The notes under the pieces: model-generated
What the model was told of the DNA's origin: nothing
The model's input: the letters and a program-made list of their open reading frames with translations, nothing else
The model's database searches: none
Shown: positions 9,895 through 19,870 of the stretch, piece after piece
How positions within the stretch are numbered: position 1 is the first letter of the stretch
Layout of the letters: every line of letters starts with the position of its first letter
Assembly: GCF_029537235.1 (NCBI RefSeq)
Contig: NZ_CP120638.1
Coordinates: 2,435,501-2,499,500 of the forward strand
Length of the DNA: 64,000 nt
Source of the DNA: Rhizobium sp. 32-5/1
Lineage (GTDB): Bacteria; Pseudomonadota; Alphaproteobacteria; Rhizobiales; Rhizobiaceae
Direction: 5' to 3'
Position numbers and translations under genes: made by a program

Positions 9895-10274
9895 GAATTG
9901 CCCATGTCGCCCTGTGGACCGCCGATCTCGACAGGCTCTGCGCCTTTTGGGAAACCACCTTCGGTGCCGTTTCCGGCGTCCGTTACGAAAGCAGGAACCG
10001 GCCGGGGTTCGCGTCGCGTTTCCTGACCCTTAAGGGCGGTCCATCGATTGAGATCATGCAAGGGCCGTGGATCGCCGCACCGGATGCAATGCCGGAGCGT
10101 GCCGGTTATGCGCATATCGCCTTGTCCCTCGGCAGCCGCGAAGCCGTCGATGCATTGGCTGAAATTGCTGCCTCCAAAGATATTCTCGTTGCCCCTGCAC
10201 GCATGACCGGCGACGGCTTTTATGAAGCCGTGCTGCGGGATCCCGACGGCAACCTCATCGAAATTACAGTCTGA
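9891..10274 (+). CDS. VOC-fold (glyoxalase/bleomycin-resistance-like) protein
   Basis: 127-aa protein of the vicinal-oxygen-chelate superfamily. It opens with MRIAHVALWTADLDRLCAFW, contains a central HIALSLGSREAVD motif and ends in VLRDPDGNLIEITV, the signature ending of glyoxalase-like proteins. Likely metal ligands are the first-strand His, the middle His and the C-terminal Glu. It is coupled by a 4-base overlap to the DeoR gene and followed by an MFS transporter. The substrate is unknown; methylglyoxal detoxification is only one possibility. Confidence 0.8.
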   Translation: MRIAHVALWTADLDRLCAFWETTFGAVSGVRYESRNRPGFASRFLTLKGGPSIEIMQGPWIAAPDAMPERAGYAHIALSLGSREAVDALAEIAASKDILVAPARMTGDGFYEAVLRDPDGNLIEITV

Positions 10275-10304
10275 ATCCGGCAGCGGATCATCAGGGGAAA
10301 GTTT

Positions 10305-11503
10305 ATGGATAGACCTATCGAAAATTCTGCAACGCCGCCTGCCGTCCGGCAGGGTTATATGCCTAAAAATCGTCTCGCGGTCTCCCTGCTGTTCCTGATG
10401 AACGGTTTCGTCACCGGCAGCTGGGCACCGAAGATACCGGAGTTCAAGGAGCGCCTCGGCATTGGCGAAAGCGTGCTCGGCCTGCTCATCCTGATGTTCG
10501 GCGTCGGCTCCCTTGTGCTGATGCCGATCGCCGGCGGCTTCATTGCGCGCATGGGGTCGCAGCGTGTGGTCAAGGTCACCGCCGTCATCCTTTCGCCACT
10601 GCTCCTGTTGTTGACGCTGGCTCCCAACGTTTGGACGGCTGTGCCGGCCATGTTCGTGCTTGGCGGCTTTGTCGGCGCCATGGATGTCGCAATGAATGCC
10701 AATGCGGTCGAGGTCGAGAAGTCGATGCGCCGGGCGATCATGTCGTCCTGCCATGCCTATTGGAGCCTTGGCGGCCTTATCGGCTCGGCAAGCGGCGGCC
10801 TGATCATGGCCCACCTCGGCGTGCTGCCCCATGCCATCTTCATCACGATCGCCTGCCTGCTGGTGTTGGCGATTGCCTGGCCGATGATCCACGCCGATCA
10901 GCCGCATCCCGATGCGGCAAAGAAAAGCTGCGGTTGCCGATGACGCCACTGCCCTGGATCATCGGCATCATCGCGCTGTTTTCCATGGTGCCGGAGGGTA
11001 CGGTTCTGGATTGGGGTGCGCTTTATCTGCGCGACGAACTTGGGGCGTCGGTGGCCATGTCCGGCTTCGGCTTTGCCGCCTTCTCCGCCACCATGGCCAT
11101 CATGCGCTTTGCCGGTGATCACGTCCGGGATCGCTTCGGGGCCGTCCGCACGCTCCGGGTCTGCACCCTGACGGCGCTGGTCGGTCTCGTTATGGCCGGC
11201 CTTGCTCCCAACGCCATCGTCGCCATCATAGGGTTTGCGCTGGCCGGCATCGGCATATCCAACATGGTACCGATCGCCTTTTCGGCCGCCGGCAACATGC
11301 CGGGGCTAGCGCCGGGCATCGGTCTGTCGGTTGCAACCACGATGGGCTATTCCGGCATGCTGTTTGCTCCATCCCTGATCGGATTTGTCGCGGAACATAC
11401 CGGCTTTGCCATCGTCTTCGCCTGTGTGCCGGTGCTGTTCATCGTCGTTCTCTTGTTTTCCCGCCACGCCGTTCATGCGGACCAGACGGACGGAGGTCAC
11501 TAG
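10305..11503 (+). CDS. MFS transporter (one apparent frameshift)
   Basis: About 399 aa when corrected, with 12 predicted membrane helices. The N-terminal half includes [20 protein letters not shown] and the helix [23 protein letters not shown], a pattern typical of the fucose-permease-like MFS branch. The frame breaks at the central cytoplasmic loop, at A4 10923-10926; one added A joins [13 protein letters not shown] and continues to the stop at 11503. It follows the DeoR and VOC genes by 30 bases and is probably their co-transcribed transporter. Confidence 0.85.
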
Positions 11504-11619
11504 GCGGGTGTAGCGCACAGGTCATCAAATCGTCGTCAAACCATGATGTGGACGTTGACAAGCTGGCTGTCCTCATCCACCTGAGGAGCCGTTGTCCTAT
11601 CAGCACTCAAGGGGCTTTC

Positions 11620-12873
11620 ATGTCTTCCGCCTTCGATTTCGATCCGCAGCCGCGCCGTGCCACCGTTGCCGTCGATGTCGGCGGCGTCATCGTCGGCGGC
11701 GGTGCGCCTGTTGTCGTGCAGTCGATGACCAATACGGACACGGCCGATATCGATGCCACCGTCGCCCAGGTCGCGGCGCTGCACCGGGCCGGTTCCGAAC
11801 TGGTGCGCATCACCGTCGACCGCGATGAAAGTGCTGCCGCCGTGCCGAAGATCCGCGAGCGGCTGGAGCGGCTCGGCCTCGATGTGCCGCTGATCGGCGA
11901 CTTTCACTATATCGGCCACAAGCTGCTGGCCGACCATCCGGCCTGTGCCGAAGCCTTGGCGAAATACCGGATCAATCCCGGCAATGTCGGCTTCAAGGCC
12001 AAGAAGGACAAGCAGTTCGCCGCGATTATCGAGCGCGCCATCCAGTTCGACAAGCCGGTCCGCATCGGCGTAAACTGGGGCTCGCTCGATCAGGAACTGC
12101 TGACCCGGATGATGGACGACAATCAGGCCAACGGCTTTCCGCTGACGGCGCAGCAGGTGATGCGCGAGACGATCGTTCAGTCTGCGTTAATTTCCGCCGA
12201 GCTGGCGGAGGAAATCGGTCTACCGCGCAACCGCATCATCCTGTCGGCCAAGGTCTCGAATGTGCAGGATCTGATCGCCTGCTATGCGATGTTGTCCGGC
12301 CGCACGAACCATGCGCTGCATCTTGGGTTGACCGAAGCGGGCATGGGTTCCAAGGGCATTGTATCTTCAGCCGCATCCCTCGGCATCCTGATGCAACAGG
12401 GCATCGGCGATACGATCCGCATCTCGCTGACGCCCGAGCCCGGTGGCGACCGCACCCGCGAGGTGCAGGTGGCGCAGGAATTGCTGCAGGTTATGGGCTT
12501 TCGCCAGTTCATTCCGGTGGTCGCGGCCTGTCCCGGCTGTGGCCGTACCACGTCGACCGTTTTTCAGGAATTGGCCCAGAAGATCGAGGGTGACATCAGA
12601 CGCAACATGCCGGTCTGGCGGGAAAAATATCCCGGCGTCGAAGGCCTCAAGGTCGCCGTCATGGGCTGCATCGTCAATGGCCCCGGCGAAAGCAAACATG
12701 CTGATATCGGCATTTCCCTGCCCGGAACCGGCGAGCTTCCCGCCGCGCCCGTCTATATCGACGGCAAGAAGGCCATGACGATCCGCGGCACCAACATTGC
12801 CCGGGATTTCGAGGCTCTGGTCAACGATTATATCGAAAAGCGTTTCGGCCAGGGACAGGCGGCTGCCGAGTAG
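11620..12873 (+). CDS. ispG: 4-hydroxy-3-methylbut-2-enyl diphosphate synthase (flavodoxin)
   Basis: Penultimate enzyme of the MEP isoprenoid pathway, reducing ME-cPP to HMBPP with a [4Fe-4S] cluster. 417 aa from ATG 11620 ([13 protein letters not shown]), with AAGGGG 6 bases upstream; an earlier in-frame ATG at 11548 lacks a site. Cluster cysteines are visible in [11 protein letters not shown] and in [15 protein letters not shown], and the TIM-barrel half contains [16 protein letters not shown]. Its stop lies 3 bases from the convergent ispA stop, so two isoprenoid genes sit end to end. Confidence 0.96.
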   Translation: MSSAFDFDPQPRRATVAVDVGGVIVGGGAPVVVQSMTNTDTADIDATVAQVAALHRAGSELVRITVDRDESAAAVPKIRERLERLGLDVPLIGDFHYIGHKLLADHPACAEALAKYRINPGNVGFKAKKDKQFAAIIERAIQFDKPVRIGVNWGSLDQELLTRMMDDNQANGFPLTAQQVMRETIVQSALISAELAEEIGLPRNRIILSAKVSNVQDLIACYAMLSGRTNHALHLGLTEAGMGSKGIVSSAASLGILMQQGIGDTIRISLTPEPGGDRTREVQVAQELLQVMGFRQFIPVVAACPGCGRTTSTVFQELAQKIEGDIRRNMPVWREKYPGVEGLKVAVMGCIVNGPGESKHADIGISLPGTGELPAAPVYIDGKKAMTIRGTNIARDFEALVNDYIEKRFGQGQAAAE

Positions 12874-12876
12874 CGG

Positions 12877-13791
12877 TCAGCTTTTCCGGTCGGCGACGAA
12901 ATGGGCCGTTTCGATGAGGATGTCGGCGCTGGCGCCAAAGGGCTCCAGAAGGGCCGTTGCTTGGCCCACCAGCCGGGCCAGCTCCGTTTGTGCCCAGGAC
13001 TGACCGCGTAGCGATACGAGCGTGCCCTTGCCGCGCGCAGCATCCTTGCCGGTTGCCTTGCCCATGGTTGTCGCATCCGCCGTCAGGTCGAGCAGATCGT
13101 CGGCCAGCTGGAAGGCAAGGCCAATGGTTTCGCCATAGGTGCGCATCAGGCGCCGGTTTTCGGCATCGGCGTTGGCGATGATCGCGCCGGCTTCGCAGGC
13201 AAAGCGGATAAGCGCACCCGTCTTCATAGCCTGCAGCGTGATGATGCCGGCTTCATCCGGCGTGCTCGTCTCTGCCGCGAGGTCGAGCGCCTGCCCGCCG
13301 GCCATGCCGCCGATACCGGAGGCGCGGGCCAGCGCCCGCACGAGTTCCGTCTTCTGGCGGTCCGGCAGCGGCGTTTCCGGCGCGGCGATAATGTCGAAGG
13401 CAAGTGTCAGCAGGCTGTCACCAGCCAGGATTGCCGAAGCCTCGTCGAAGGCGATATGCACGGTCGGCTGCCCGCGTCTAAGGGCGTCGTCGTCCATCGC
13501 CGGAAGATCATCATGCACCAGCGAATAGCAGTGCACGCATTCAAGCGCTGCGGCAACGCGCAGGGTCGCCTGCGGCTCGCCGCCGAGAAAGGCCGCCGTT
13601 TCCATGACAAGGAACGGGCGAAGTCGCTTGCCGCCGTTCAGCACCCCGTGGCGCATGGCGGCCATCAACCTTGCCGGCCGTGCAATCTCGTCGGGCCGCG
13701 TTTCCGCGGACAGGATCTCGATCAGGCAAGCCTCGACCGCCGCGGCATTGGTTTTCAAACGTTCCTGGAACAGGCTGGTGTTGTCGCTCAT
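12877..13791 (-). CDS. ispA: Polyprenyl (farnesyl/geranyl) diphosphate synthase
   Basis: 304-aa all-helical prenyltransferase condensing IPP with DMAPP/GPP. The start is ATG 13791 ([15 protein letters not shown]); a longer frame to 13848 lacks family similarity. The first aspartate-rich motif is in [11 protein letters not shown], followed by LRRGQPTVH, and the second in [10 protein letters not shown]. The KGTLVSLRG segment is typical of bacterial FPP synthases of the IspA type. Convergent with ispG. Confidence 0.92.
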   Translation of the reverse strand: MSDNTSLFQERLKTNAAAVEACLIEILSAETRPDEIARPARLMAAMRHGVLNGGKRLRPFLVMETAAFLGGEPQATLRVAAALECVHCYSLVHDDLPAMDDDALRRGQPTVHIAFDEASAILAGDSLLTLAFDIIAAPETPLPDRQKTELVRALARASGIGGMAGGQALDLAAETSTPDEAGIITLQAMKTGALIRFACEAGAIIANADAENRRLMRTYGETIGLAFQLADDLLDLTADATTMGKATGKDAARGKGTLVSLRGQSWAQTELARLVGQATALLEPFGASADILIETAHFVADRKS

Positions 13792-13982
13792 GGCGCGCTC
13801 TTTGGCACGACTGCCGGGATGCTGGCAACGGCATTTATCCGGGCACAACTCTTGATGGGCAAGGTGTTCCTGCAGAAAAGGCGTTCAACTTTTGCCGCTC
13901 TTGCTCTATGAGAACCATTGGGATCATCAGGCGGGCGCTTCATAGGGTGGATATTGTACCGGAAACTCGGGACGAGAGTGAC

Positions 13983-14693
13983 GTGCAACCCAGCCGTCGG
14001 ACGGGATTGATGCGTGGCCTGCGTGCCCGCTGGCGAAAGCTGGTCCTGATTTTCATCGCGCTTCTTGTGCTGCCCTATGCGCTGATCATTCTCTACGCGC
14101 CAAGTTTCATCCATCCGATTTCGACGCTGATGCTGCGCGACCTCTTACTGCTTCGCGGTTATGACAGGCAATGGGTCTCCTTCGAAGAGATATCGCCTAA
14201 TCTCGTGCAATCGGTGATGATGTCCGAGGACGGGCAATTCTGCATCCATGCCGGTGTCGACTGGGTGCAGATGCGCAGCGTCGTCAATGAGGCACTCGAG
14301 GGCGAATCGACCCGCGGCGCCAGCACGATCCCGATGCAGACGGCGAAGAACCTGTTTTTGTGGAACGGCCGGTCCTTCGTGCGTAAGGCCATGGAACTGC
14401 CCTTGGCCGTTGTTGCCGACTTCGTCTGGAGCAAACAGCGCATGATGGAACTCTATCTGAATGTCGCCGAATGGGGGCCGGGCATTTACGGCGCCGAAGC
14501 CGCAGCACAGCATCATTTCGGCGTCTCCGCCTCCAAGCTGTCGCGCCGGCAGGCCGCGCTGCTCGCCGTTTCGCTGCCCAATCCGATAGAGCGCAATGCC
14601 GGCAAGCCGGGGCGGGGCTTGCGGCGGCTTGCCGGGGTCATCGAGCGCCGCGCCGGGCGTTCTGGCGAATATATCAAATGCCTTTATGAGTAG
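13983..14693 (+). CDS. mtgA: Monofunctional biosynthetic peptidoglycan transglycosylase
   Basis: Membrane-anchored glycosyltransferase (GT51) that polymerises lipid II into glycan strands. 236 aa from GTG 13983 ([12 protein letters not shown]), which follows a GAGAG-like site; an in-frame ATG at 13908 would give 261 aa but has no visible ribosome site. One N-terminal membrane helix ([19 protein letters not shown]) is followed by the catalytic domain with [18 protein letters not shown] (catalytic Glu) and the conserved [14 protein letters not shown] and [19 protein letters not shown] motifs. It lies divergent from ispA. Length fits the family. Confidence 0.9.
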   Translation: MQPSRRTGLMRGLRARWRKLVLIFIALLVLPYALIILYAPSFIHPISTLMLRDLLLLRGYDRQWVSFEEISPNLVQSVMMSEDGQFCIHAGVDWVQMRSVVNEALEGESTRGASTIPMQTAKNLFLWNGRSFVRKAMELPLAVVADFVWSKQRMMELYLNVAEWGPGIYGAEAAAQHHFGVSASKLSRRQAALLAVSLPNPIERNAGKPGRGLRRLAGVIERRAGRSGEYIKCLYE

Positions 14694-14767
14694 GATCAGG
14701 CCTTTTCATTGACTCTGATGTCTTCGTGTCCCTAAGATTTGCCCAAGCATCAGCACGGAGAAAACCA

Positions 14768-15415
14768 TTGAGCGAACTCGTCCTTTACATCGGCAACAAG
14801 AACTACTCTTCCTGGTCGCTGCGCCCCTGGCTTGCGCTCGAAGGCTGCGGCGTGCTGTTCAAGGATGTGGTCATTCCCTTTGATTTTCCGGCTGGAAATC
14901 CGGAAATTCGAAAGATTTCGCCAACTGGCCGCGTGCCGGTGCTCTATCATGGTGAGGTGCGCGTCTGGGAATCGCTTGCGATCATCGAATATGCCGCGGA
15001 TCTGTTTCCGCAGGCAGGCCTCTGGCCGCAAGACATCGAGGCGCGGGCGCTGGCGCGCAGTTATTGCATGGAAATGCTCTCGGGCTTCCGGTCGCTACGC
15101 AACGCCTGCCCCATGAACATCCGGCGCGAGATCCGTGCGATCGACCTTCCCGATGGCGTCATGGATGATGTCGCGCGCATCGAAACCATCTGGCGCGACG
15201 CGATTGCCCGGTCCGGCGGCCCGTTCCTGTTCGGACGGTTTAGCGCCGCCGATGCCATGTTTGCACCGGTGGTCAACCGCTTCGAGATCTATGAACTCAC
15301 CAGCGATCCGACCTCTCTTGCCTACATGAGCGCCGTGAAGACCCATCCCGCATTTCAGAAATGGCAGGCGGCCGCTCTTCAGGAAACATGGATCGTGCCC
15401 GAAGACGAAGCCTGA
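14768..15415 (+). CDS. Glutathione S-transferase family protein
   Basis: 215 aa, starting at TTG 14768 (LSELVLYIGNKNYSSWSLRP) with GGAG 8 bases upstream. The N-terminal thioredoxin fold carries the serine-rich active-site segment NYSSWSLRPWL and the conserved cis-proline region in TGRVPVLYH, with ESLAIIEYAADLFP binding the glutathione glutamyl group. The C-terminal helical domain follows from about residue 90 and contains FSAADAMFAPVVNRF. Substrate unknown. Confidence 0.85.
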   Translation: MSELVLYIGNKNYSSWSLRPWLALEGCGVLFKDVVIPFDFPAGNPEIRKISPTGRVPVLYHGEVRVWESLAIIEYAADLFPQAGLWPQDIEARALARSYCMEMLSGFRSLRNACPMNIRREIRAIDLPDGVMDDVARIETIWRDAIARSGGPFLFGRFSAADAMFAPVVNRFEIYELTSDPTSLAYMSAVKTHPAFQKWQAAALQETWIVPEDEA

Positions 15416-15565
15416 GCTTGGTGAGAGTCGAAAAAATCGAGGCGGGGACTGGTCAAACCCGTGGCGGGCATGTATAAGCCCGGCAAATTCCGAGATTGAC
15501 AACTGTTTGTCCCGGCCGCGTGACTGGCCGCTCAACAGTGTTTTGCCCGATAAGTGGAGTATAAA

Positions 15566-15751
15566 ATGGCTGTACCGAAAAGAAAAACAAGCCCGTCCAA
15601 GCGCGGCATGCGCCGCTCCGCTGACGCGCTGAAGTCGCCGACCTACGTCGAAGACAAGAACTCCGGCGAACTGCGCCGTCCGCACCACATCGACCTGAAG
15701 ACCGGCATGTATCGCGGCCGTCAGGTTCTGACGCCGAAGGAAAGCGCATAA
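15566..15751 (+). CDS. rpmF: 50S ribosomal protein L32
   Basis: 61-aa basic ribosomal protein beginning [20 protein letters not shown], the universal L32 start. An upstream in-frame ATG at 15554 would add only four residues; ATG 15566 gives the conserved N-terminus. The ending [19 protein letters not shown] is typical of the alphaproteobacterial form. It is followed by a strong terminator. Confidence 0.97.
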   Translation: MAVPKRKTSPSKRGMRRSADALKSPTYVEDKNSGELRRPHHIDLKTGMYRGRQVLTPKESA

Positions 15752-15782
15752 TCTGCGCTTGACATCAGGGCAAGAGACAAGA

Positions 15783-15806
15783 GGGCTGGCTTTGCCGGCC
15801 CTTTTT
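15783..15806 (+). terminator. Rho-independent terminator after rpmF
   Basis: GGGCTGGC, loop TTT, then GCCGGCCC with one mismatch in the stem, followed immediately by TTTTT. It lies 31 bases after the rpmF stop, the usual position. Confidence 0.85.
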
Positions 15807-15947
15807 GTGTCCGGATGGCTGTTTGCAGCCGGTCAGGGCTTGGCGCGGGTGAACACTGCCCAACTGCGCCATCTTCTTGACCTGAAACCTACTGTATGGA
15901 ACAGCTATGCGCGTCGTTCGTGCGTGACAACGGGAGCCTGTGTCCAG

Positions 15948-16355
15948 ATGATTGCCGCCATTCCGCTGCTGATCCTACCCTTCGCGCTCTACAACATTGC
16001 CATGACCGGCGTTTTCGGCGGTGGCGGGATCGCTGTGCTGGACAGCCAGGTCATGTCGTTGTCGATGCTGTCGGGCGCCACATGGACGATGAGCTTCGGC
16101 GATCTCCTGATCGTCATCGCCCTTGCCCTCCTGTTCGTCGAAATCCTGAAAGCCACGCGCACCAGTTCGAAGACGCTGATGGATCATCTCCTGTCCATGG
16201 TGCTGTTCATCGTGTTCCTGGTCGAGTTTCTGCTGGTCGGAAATGCTGCCACCCAGATTTTCTTCATCCTGATGATGATCAGCTTCATCGACGTGATCGC
16301 CGGATTTTCCGTCTCGATGCGCACGGCCGGACGGGATGTTTCCATCGGCCTGTAA
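15948..16355 (+). CDS. Small integral membrane protein of unknown function
   Basis: 135 aa from ATG 15948 (MIAAIPLLILPFALYNIAMT), with GGGAG 11 bases upstream. About four hydrophobic segments are visible: residues 1-22, 45-66, 80-100 and 103-125. I do not recognise a family or a catalytic motif. It lies between rpmF and the convergent phaR gene, separated from phaR by a hairpin. It probably has its own promoter, since the rpmF terminator precedes it. Confidence 0.7.
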   Translation: MIAAIPLLILPFALYNIAMTGVFGGGGIAVLDSQVMSLSMLSGATWTMSFGDLLIVIALALLFVEILKATRTSSKTLMDHLLSMVLFIVFLVEFLLVGNAATQIFFILMMISFIDVIAGFSVSMRTAGRDVSIGL

Positions 16356-16363
16356 CGGATCGG

Positions 16364-16403
16364 GATAAGTCGCGCATCCGGCTTCGAATGCGCGATCTTT
16401 ATC
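16364..16403. terminator. Bidirectional terminator between membrane-protein gene and phaR
   Basis: Inverted repeat with GATAA, a 2-base offset, CGCGCAT (16371-16377), an internal loop, ATGCGCG (16388-16394) and TTTATC. It sits in the 49 bases between two convergent genes, and the outer arms are T-rich on both strands. Confidence 0.65.
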
Positions 16404-16404
16404 A

Positions 16405-16986
16405 TCAGCCGAGATTTTCCAGCTTGGCTTGAAGCGCCCGCATCTGCTCTTTCAGTTCGTCAATATCCTTGGCTTCCGCCTTGCGGGTCTCCTTCGCCTG
16501 TGGTGCAGCGGCCATGAAGGGCGAAAACATCTGCATTGCCTGGTGGAAAAGGTCGGTGTTGCGCCGGACGTGTTCCTCAACCATTTGCAAGGGAACGCTG
16601 AAATTCTTGCCAAGCGGCGTATCGCCGAAGGCCTTGTTGATCTGCTCGCGCATCTGCACCTGCTGATCGGTAAAGGCCTGCATCGAGTGTTCGAGATAGC
16701 TCGGCACGACCATCTGCATCTGGTCGCCGTAGAAGGAAATCAACTGGCGCAGGAAGGATATCGGCAGAAGCGTGTTTCCGGTCTTCGACTCCTGCTCGAA
16801 GATAATCTGCGTCAGCACGGAGTGCGTGATGTCGTCGCCCGATTTCGCGTCCTGAACAGTGAATTCCTCTCCCTTTTTCACCATTACCGCGAGATCGTCC
16901 AAAGTCACATATGTGCTTGTGCCGGTGTTGTAGAGCCTCCGGTTCGCATATTTTTTGATAACGATCTGGCCGTCATGCTTTGCCAT
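16405..16986 (-). CDS. phaR: Polyhydroxyalkanoate synthesis repressor PhaR (AniA)
   Basis: 193-aa repressor that senses PHB granules and controls phasin and carbon-storage genes. The N-terminal DNA-binding PHB_acc_N domain is unmistakable: [21 protein letters not shown], then [14 protein letters not shown]. The middle carries the granule-binding segment [16 protein letters not shown] and [16 protein letters not shown]. The C-terminus is an acidic/basic coiled coil ([19 protein letters not shown]). It is divergent from phaA-phaB, the standard rhizobial arrangement. Confidence 0.95.
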   Translation of the reverse strand: MAKHDGQIVIKKYANRRLYNTGTSTYVTLDDLAVMVKKGEEFTVQDAKSGDDITHSVLTQIIFEQESKTGNTLLPISFLRQLISFYGDQMQMVVPSYLEHSMQAFTDQQVQMREQINKAFGDTPLGKNFSVPLQMVEEHVRRNTDLFHQAMQMFSPFMAAAPQAKETRKAEAKDIDELKEQMRALQAKLENLG

Positions 16987-17214
16987 GTGGGGTCTCCTCC
17001 TCCCATGTTCCCGTCTTTATTGTACTTTTCAGAGTATCCGCAAAAAAACCGTTCTGACAATCTCTTTGTGCAATGCGGCGACGCAGGTGCGAAGTTTGGT
17101 TTCCGCCGTAGATTGCACTCCCCAACAAACGCCCGTCACATTATCGCGTTTGACTTGCGCTGCGAGCTTTGCCAGTCTCGCCTCAGCGTAAAAAGAAGAA
17201 CGAGGAAACAGACC

Positions 17215-18396
17215 ATGAGCAATCCCTCCATCGTGATCGCCAGTGCGGCCAGAACAGCCGTCGGCTCCTTCAACGGCGCCTTTGCCAATACGCCTGCCCA
17301 CGAACTCGGTGCTGCGGTGATCAAGGCGGTGCTGGCCCGGGCCGGCGTCGATGCCGCCGAGGTCGACGAGGTTATTCTCGGGCAGGTGCTTTCCGCCGGC
17401 GAGGGACAGAACCCGGCCCGTCAGGCGGCCATGAAGGCCGGTATCCCGCAGGAGGCGACAGCCTGGGGCATGAACCAGCTTTGTGGCTCCGGATTGCGCG
17501 CCGTCGCGCTCGGCATGCAGCAGATCGCCACCGGCGACGCGAAGATCATCGTTGCCGGTGGCATGGAATCCATGTCCATGGCTCCCCATTGCGGTCATCT
17601 GCGTGCAGGCGTGAAGATGGGCGATTTCAAGATGGTCGATACCATGATCAAGGACGGCCTGACCGATGCCTTTTACGGCTATCACATGGGAACGACAGCG
17701 GAAAACGTCGCCAAGAAGTGGCAGTTGTCGCGCGACGAACAGGATCAGTTCGCGCTTGGCTCGCAGAATAAGGCCGAGGCCGCGCAGAAGGCTGGCAGTT
17801 TTGCGGACGAGATCGTTCCCTTCATCGTCAAGGGCCGCAAGGGCGACGTCACCGTCGATCAGGACGAATATATCCGCCATGGCGCGACGCTGGAATCGAT
17901 GACCAAGCTGCGCCCGGCCTTTGACAAGGAGGGCACTGTCACCGCCGCCAACGCCTCCGGCCTCAATGATGGTGCCGCGGCTACGCTGCTGATGACAGAA
18001 GCGGAAGCGGCACGCCGCGGCATCACGCCGCTTGCCCGGATCGTCTCCTGGGCAACGGCTGGCGTCGATCCGCAGATCATGGGCACGGGCCCGATCCCGG
18101 CGTCGCGCAAGGCGCTGGAAAAGGCCGGTTGGTCGGTCAGCGATGTTGAGCTGGTCGAGGCAAACGAGGCCTTTGCGGCGCAGGCCTGCGCGGTCAACAA
18201 GGATCTCGGCTGGGATCCGTCTATCGTCAACGTCAATGGTGGCGCCATCGCCATCGGTCACCCGATCGGCGCATCCGGGGCCCGCGTCCTCAACACGCTT
18301 CTGTTCGAAATGAAGCGCCGTGGCGTCTCCAAGGGGCTGACCACGCTCTGCATCGGCGGCGGCATGGGTGTTGCCATGTGCGTCGAGCGCATCTGA
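17215..18396 (+). CDS. phaA: Acetyl-CoA acetyltransferase (beta-ketothiolase)
   Basis: First enzyme of PHB synthesis, condensing two acetyl-CoA to acetoacetyl-CoA. 393 aa from ATG 17215 ([19 protein letters not shown]), with GAGGAA upstream. The acyl-enzyme cysteine lies in [12 protein letters not shown]. The C-terminal catalytic His is in [18 protein letters not shown] and the second cysteine in [13 protein letters not shown]. It precedes phaB, and the pair supplies 3-hydroxybutyryl-CoA; no PHB synthase (phaC) lies in this window. Confidence 0.96.
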   Translation: MSNPSIVIASAARTAVGSFNGAFANTPAHELGAAVIKAVLARAGVDAAEVDEVILGQVLSAGEGQNPARQAAMKAGIPQEATAWGMNQLCGSGLRAVALGMQQIATGDAKIIVAGGMESMSMAPHCGHLRAGVKMGDFKMVDTMIKDGLTDAFYGYHMGTTAENVAKKWQLSRDEQDQFALGSQNKAEAAQKAGSFADEIVPFIVKGRKGDVTVDQDEYIRHGATLESMTKLRPAFDKEGTVTAANASGLNDGAAATLLMTEAEAARRGITPLARIVSWATAGVDPQIMGTGPIPASRKALEKAGWSVSDVELVEANEAFAAQACAVNKDLGWDPSIVNVNGGAIAIGHPIGASGARVLNTLLFEMKRRGVSKGLTTLCIGGGMGVAMCVERI

Positions 18397-18522
18397 GAAG
18401 GAGAGCCGACTTAAAATAGATCACCTCACGGCAAAACGCCGGAGGGGTTTCGCAAATGGCTTCGCCCGTGTTTGACGGGCGGGCCATGGCAAACGACCAA
18501 CAATTCATCGGGGAGTGAATCA

Positions 18523-19248
18523 ATGAGCAGGGTAGCACTGGTAACGGGCGGAACGCGTGGCATCGGCGCCGCGATCTCGATCGCGTTGAAGACGGCAGGA
18601 TACAGCGTCGCGGCAACCTATGCCGGCAATGACGAGAAGGCGCAGGCTTTCAGCAGCGTCACCGGCATCGCCGTCTTCAAGTGGGATGTCTCCGACTACA
18701 AGGAATGCGTCGCCGGCATCGCGTCGGTGGAAGCGGCTCTCGGCCCGATCGAAATCCTTGTCAACAATGCCGGCATTACGCGCGATGCCATGTTCCACAA
18801 GATGACGCCCGAACAATGGGGTGATGTCATCGGTACCAATCTTACCGGCCTGTTCAACATGACGCATCCCGTCTGGTCGGGCATGCGCGACCGCAATTTC
18901 GGCCGCGTCATCAATATCTCCTCGATCAACGGCCAGAAGGGCCAGATGGGGCAGGCAAACTATTCTGCCGCCAAGGCCGGCGATCTCGGGTTTACCAAGG
19001 CGCTCGCCCAGGAAGGTGCCGCCAAGGGCATTACCGTCAATGCCATCTGCCCCGGCTATATCGGCACGGAAATGGTGCGCGCCATCCCGGAAAAGGTGCT
19101 GACCGAGCGGATCATTCCGCAGATTCCGGTCGGTCGCCTCGGCGAACCGGAAGAAATCGCCCGCTGCGTCGTCTTCCTAGCATCCGACGATGCCGGTTTC
19201 ATCACCGGTTCGACGATCTCCGCAAATGGCGGCCAGTTCTTCGTCTGA
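18523..19248 (+). CDS. phaB: Acetoacetyl-CoA reductase
   Basis: NADPH-dependent short-chain dehydrogenase reducing acetoacetyl-CoA to (R)-3-hydroxybutyryl-CoA. 241 aa from ATG 18523 with GGGGAG upstream. The Rossmann motif GGTRGIGAAI is at residues 8-17, the NAG motif in LVNNAGITRDAMF, the catalytic Ser in INISSINGQKGQMGQ and the YxxxK pair in NYSAAKAG. QKGQMGQANY matches PhaB rather than FabG. It is 126 bases after phaA and is followed by a strong terminator. Confidence 0.95.
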   Translation: MSRVALVTGGTRGIGAAISIALKTAGYSVAATYAGNDEKAQAFSSVTGIAVFKWDVSDYKECVAGIASVEAALGPIEILVNNAGITRDAMFHKMTPEQWGDVIGTNLTGLFNMTHPVWSGMRDRNFGRVINISSINGQKGQMGQANYSAAKAGDLGFTKALAQEGAAKGITVNAICPGYIGTEMVRAIPEKVLTERIIPQIPVGRLGEPEEIARCVVFLASDDAGFITGSTISANGGQFFV

Positions 19249-19272
19249 CGCAGTCTTCACCATGCTTTCAAA

Positions 19273-19294
19273 GGGCGCTTTCGAGCGCCCTTTT
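19273..19294 (+). terminator. Rho-independent terminator after phaB
   Basis: Perfect stem GGGCGCT / AGCGCCC closed by a TTCG tetraloop and followed by TTTT, 24 bases after the phaB stop. Confidence 0.9.
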
Positions 19295-19396
19295 CATTTT
19301 CTGCAGTGCGCAAAGGTTAACGGCGCACCGGAAAGCTACGGCATCACGCCAGTTTATCCACTGTTTCCTATGGTTAACCAATTGTAATTCCACATC

Positions 19397-19456
19397 ATAT
19401 AGCGATGAACAAACCGTGAAAACCCTTATGTCGGTGATTCATCGCCGATTCGTTCC
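19397..19456 (+). repeat. 60-base imperfect direct repeat, copy 1
   Basis: Begins ATATAGCGATGAACAAACC and ends GATTCATCGCCGATTCG plus TTCC. It aligns without gaps to 19871-19930 at 47 of 60 positions; the first 20 and the last 21 bases are best conserved. Both copies carry two GATTC sites 11 bases apart. Confidence 0.8.
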
Positions 19457-19637
19457 TGCTTTGGCTGAGAGGTTAACGGCAACTTGTTTCGGCCCATCTG
19501 CTGCGCGATCGGAGTGTTTTGTGAAACACCACTGCGGCGATGGGAATCCGGCAAAATTCTGCTCCCGTGCGTTGCTCGAAAAGACGTAGCTCCCACTACA
19601 TCTTGTGTTGGAGCGAGCGAAAGGTCCATGAGGCTCG

Positions 19638-19655
19638 CGATTCGCCGCTGAATCA
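19638..19655 (-). repeat. Inverted third copy of the paired-GANTC core
   Basis: Read on the minus strand this is TGATTCAGCGGCGAATCG, matching the core TGATTC-N6-GAWTCG of the two direct repeat copies. It keeps the 11-base spacing between GANTC sites but lacks the upstream AACAAACC block. Confidence 0.6.
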
Positions 19656-19870
19656 TCCCGAGAAGGCACGAAGTGTTAATTTCGTTCGGAATCGATCCTG
19701 CTGGCGCGTCGTCGAGGGTTGAATTTTCCTAAATTTTCCAGAGTCTTGGATTCCGAATCCCGCAGTCGAAGCTGACGCTTTGGTGAGATCTGCCGGTCCA
19801 ATCGGCGGGAGTCACCAACGACAAAAACTCCGATTCAGCATGTGGTGCGAATCCGACTTTCGATATCAAT

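Noticed and set aside
19426-19722. Short ORFs on both strands inside the GANTC-rich region
   Set aside because: None has a ribosome site or family-like composition, and they overlap each other on both strands. The region is better described as noncoding.
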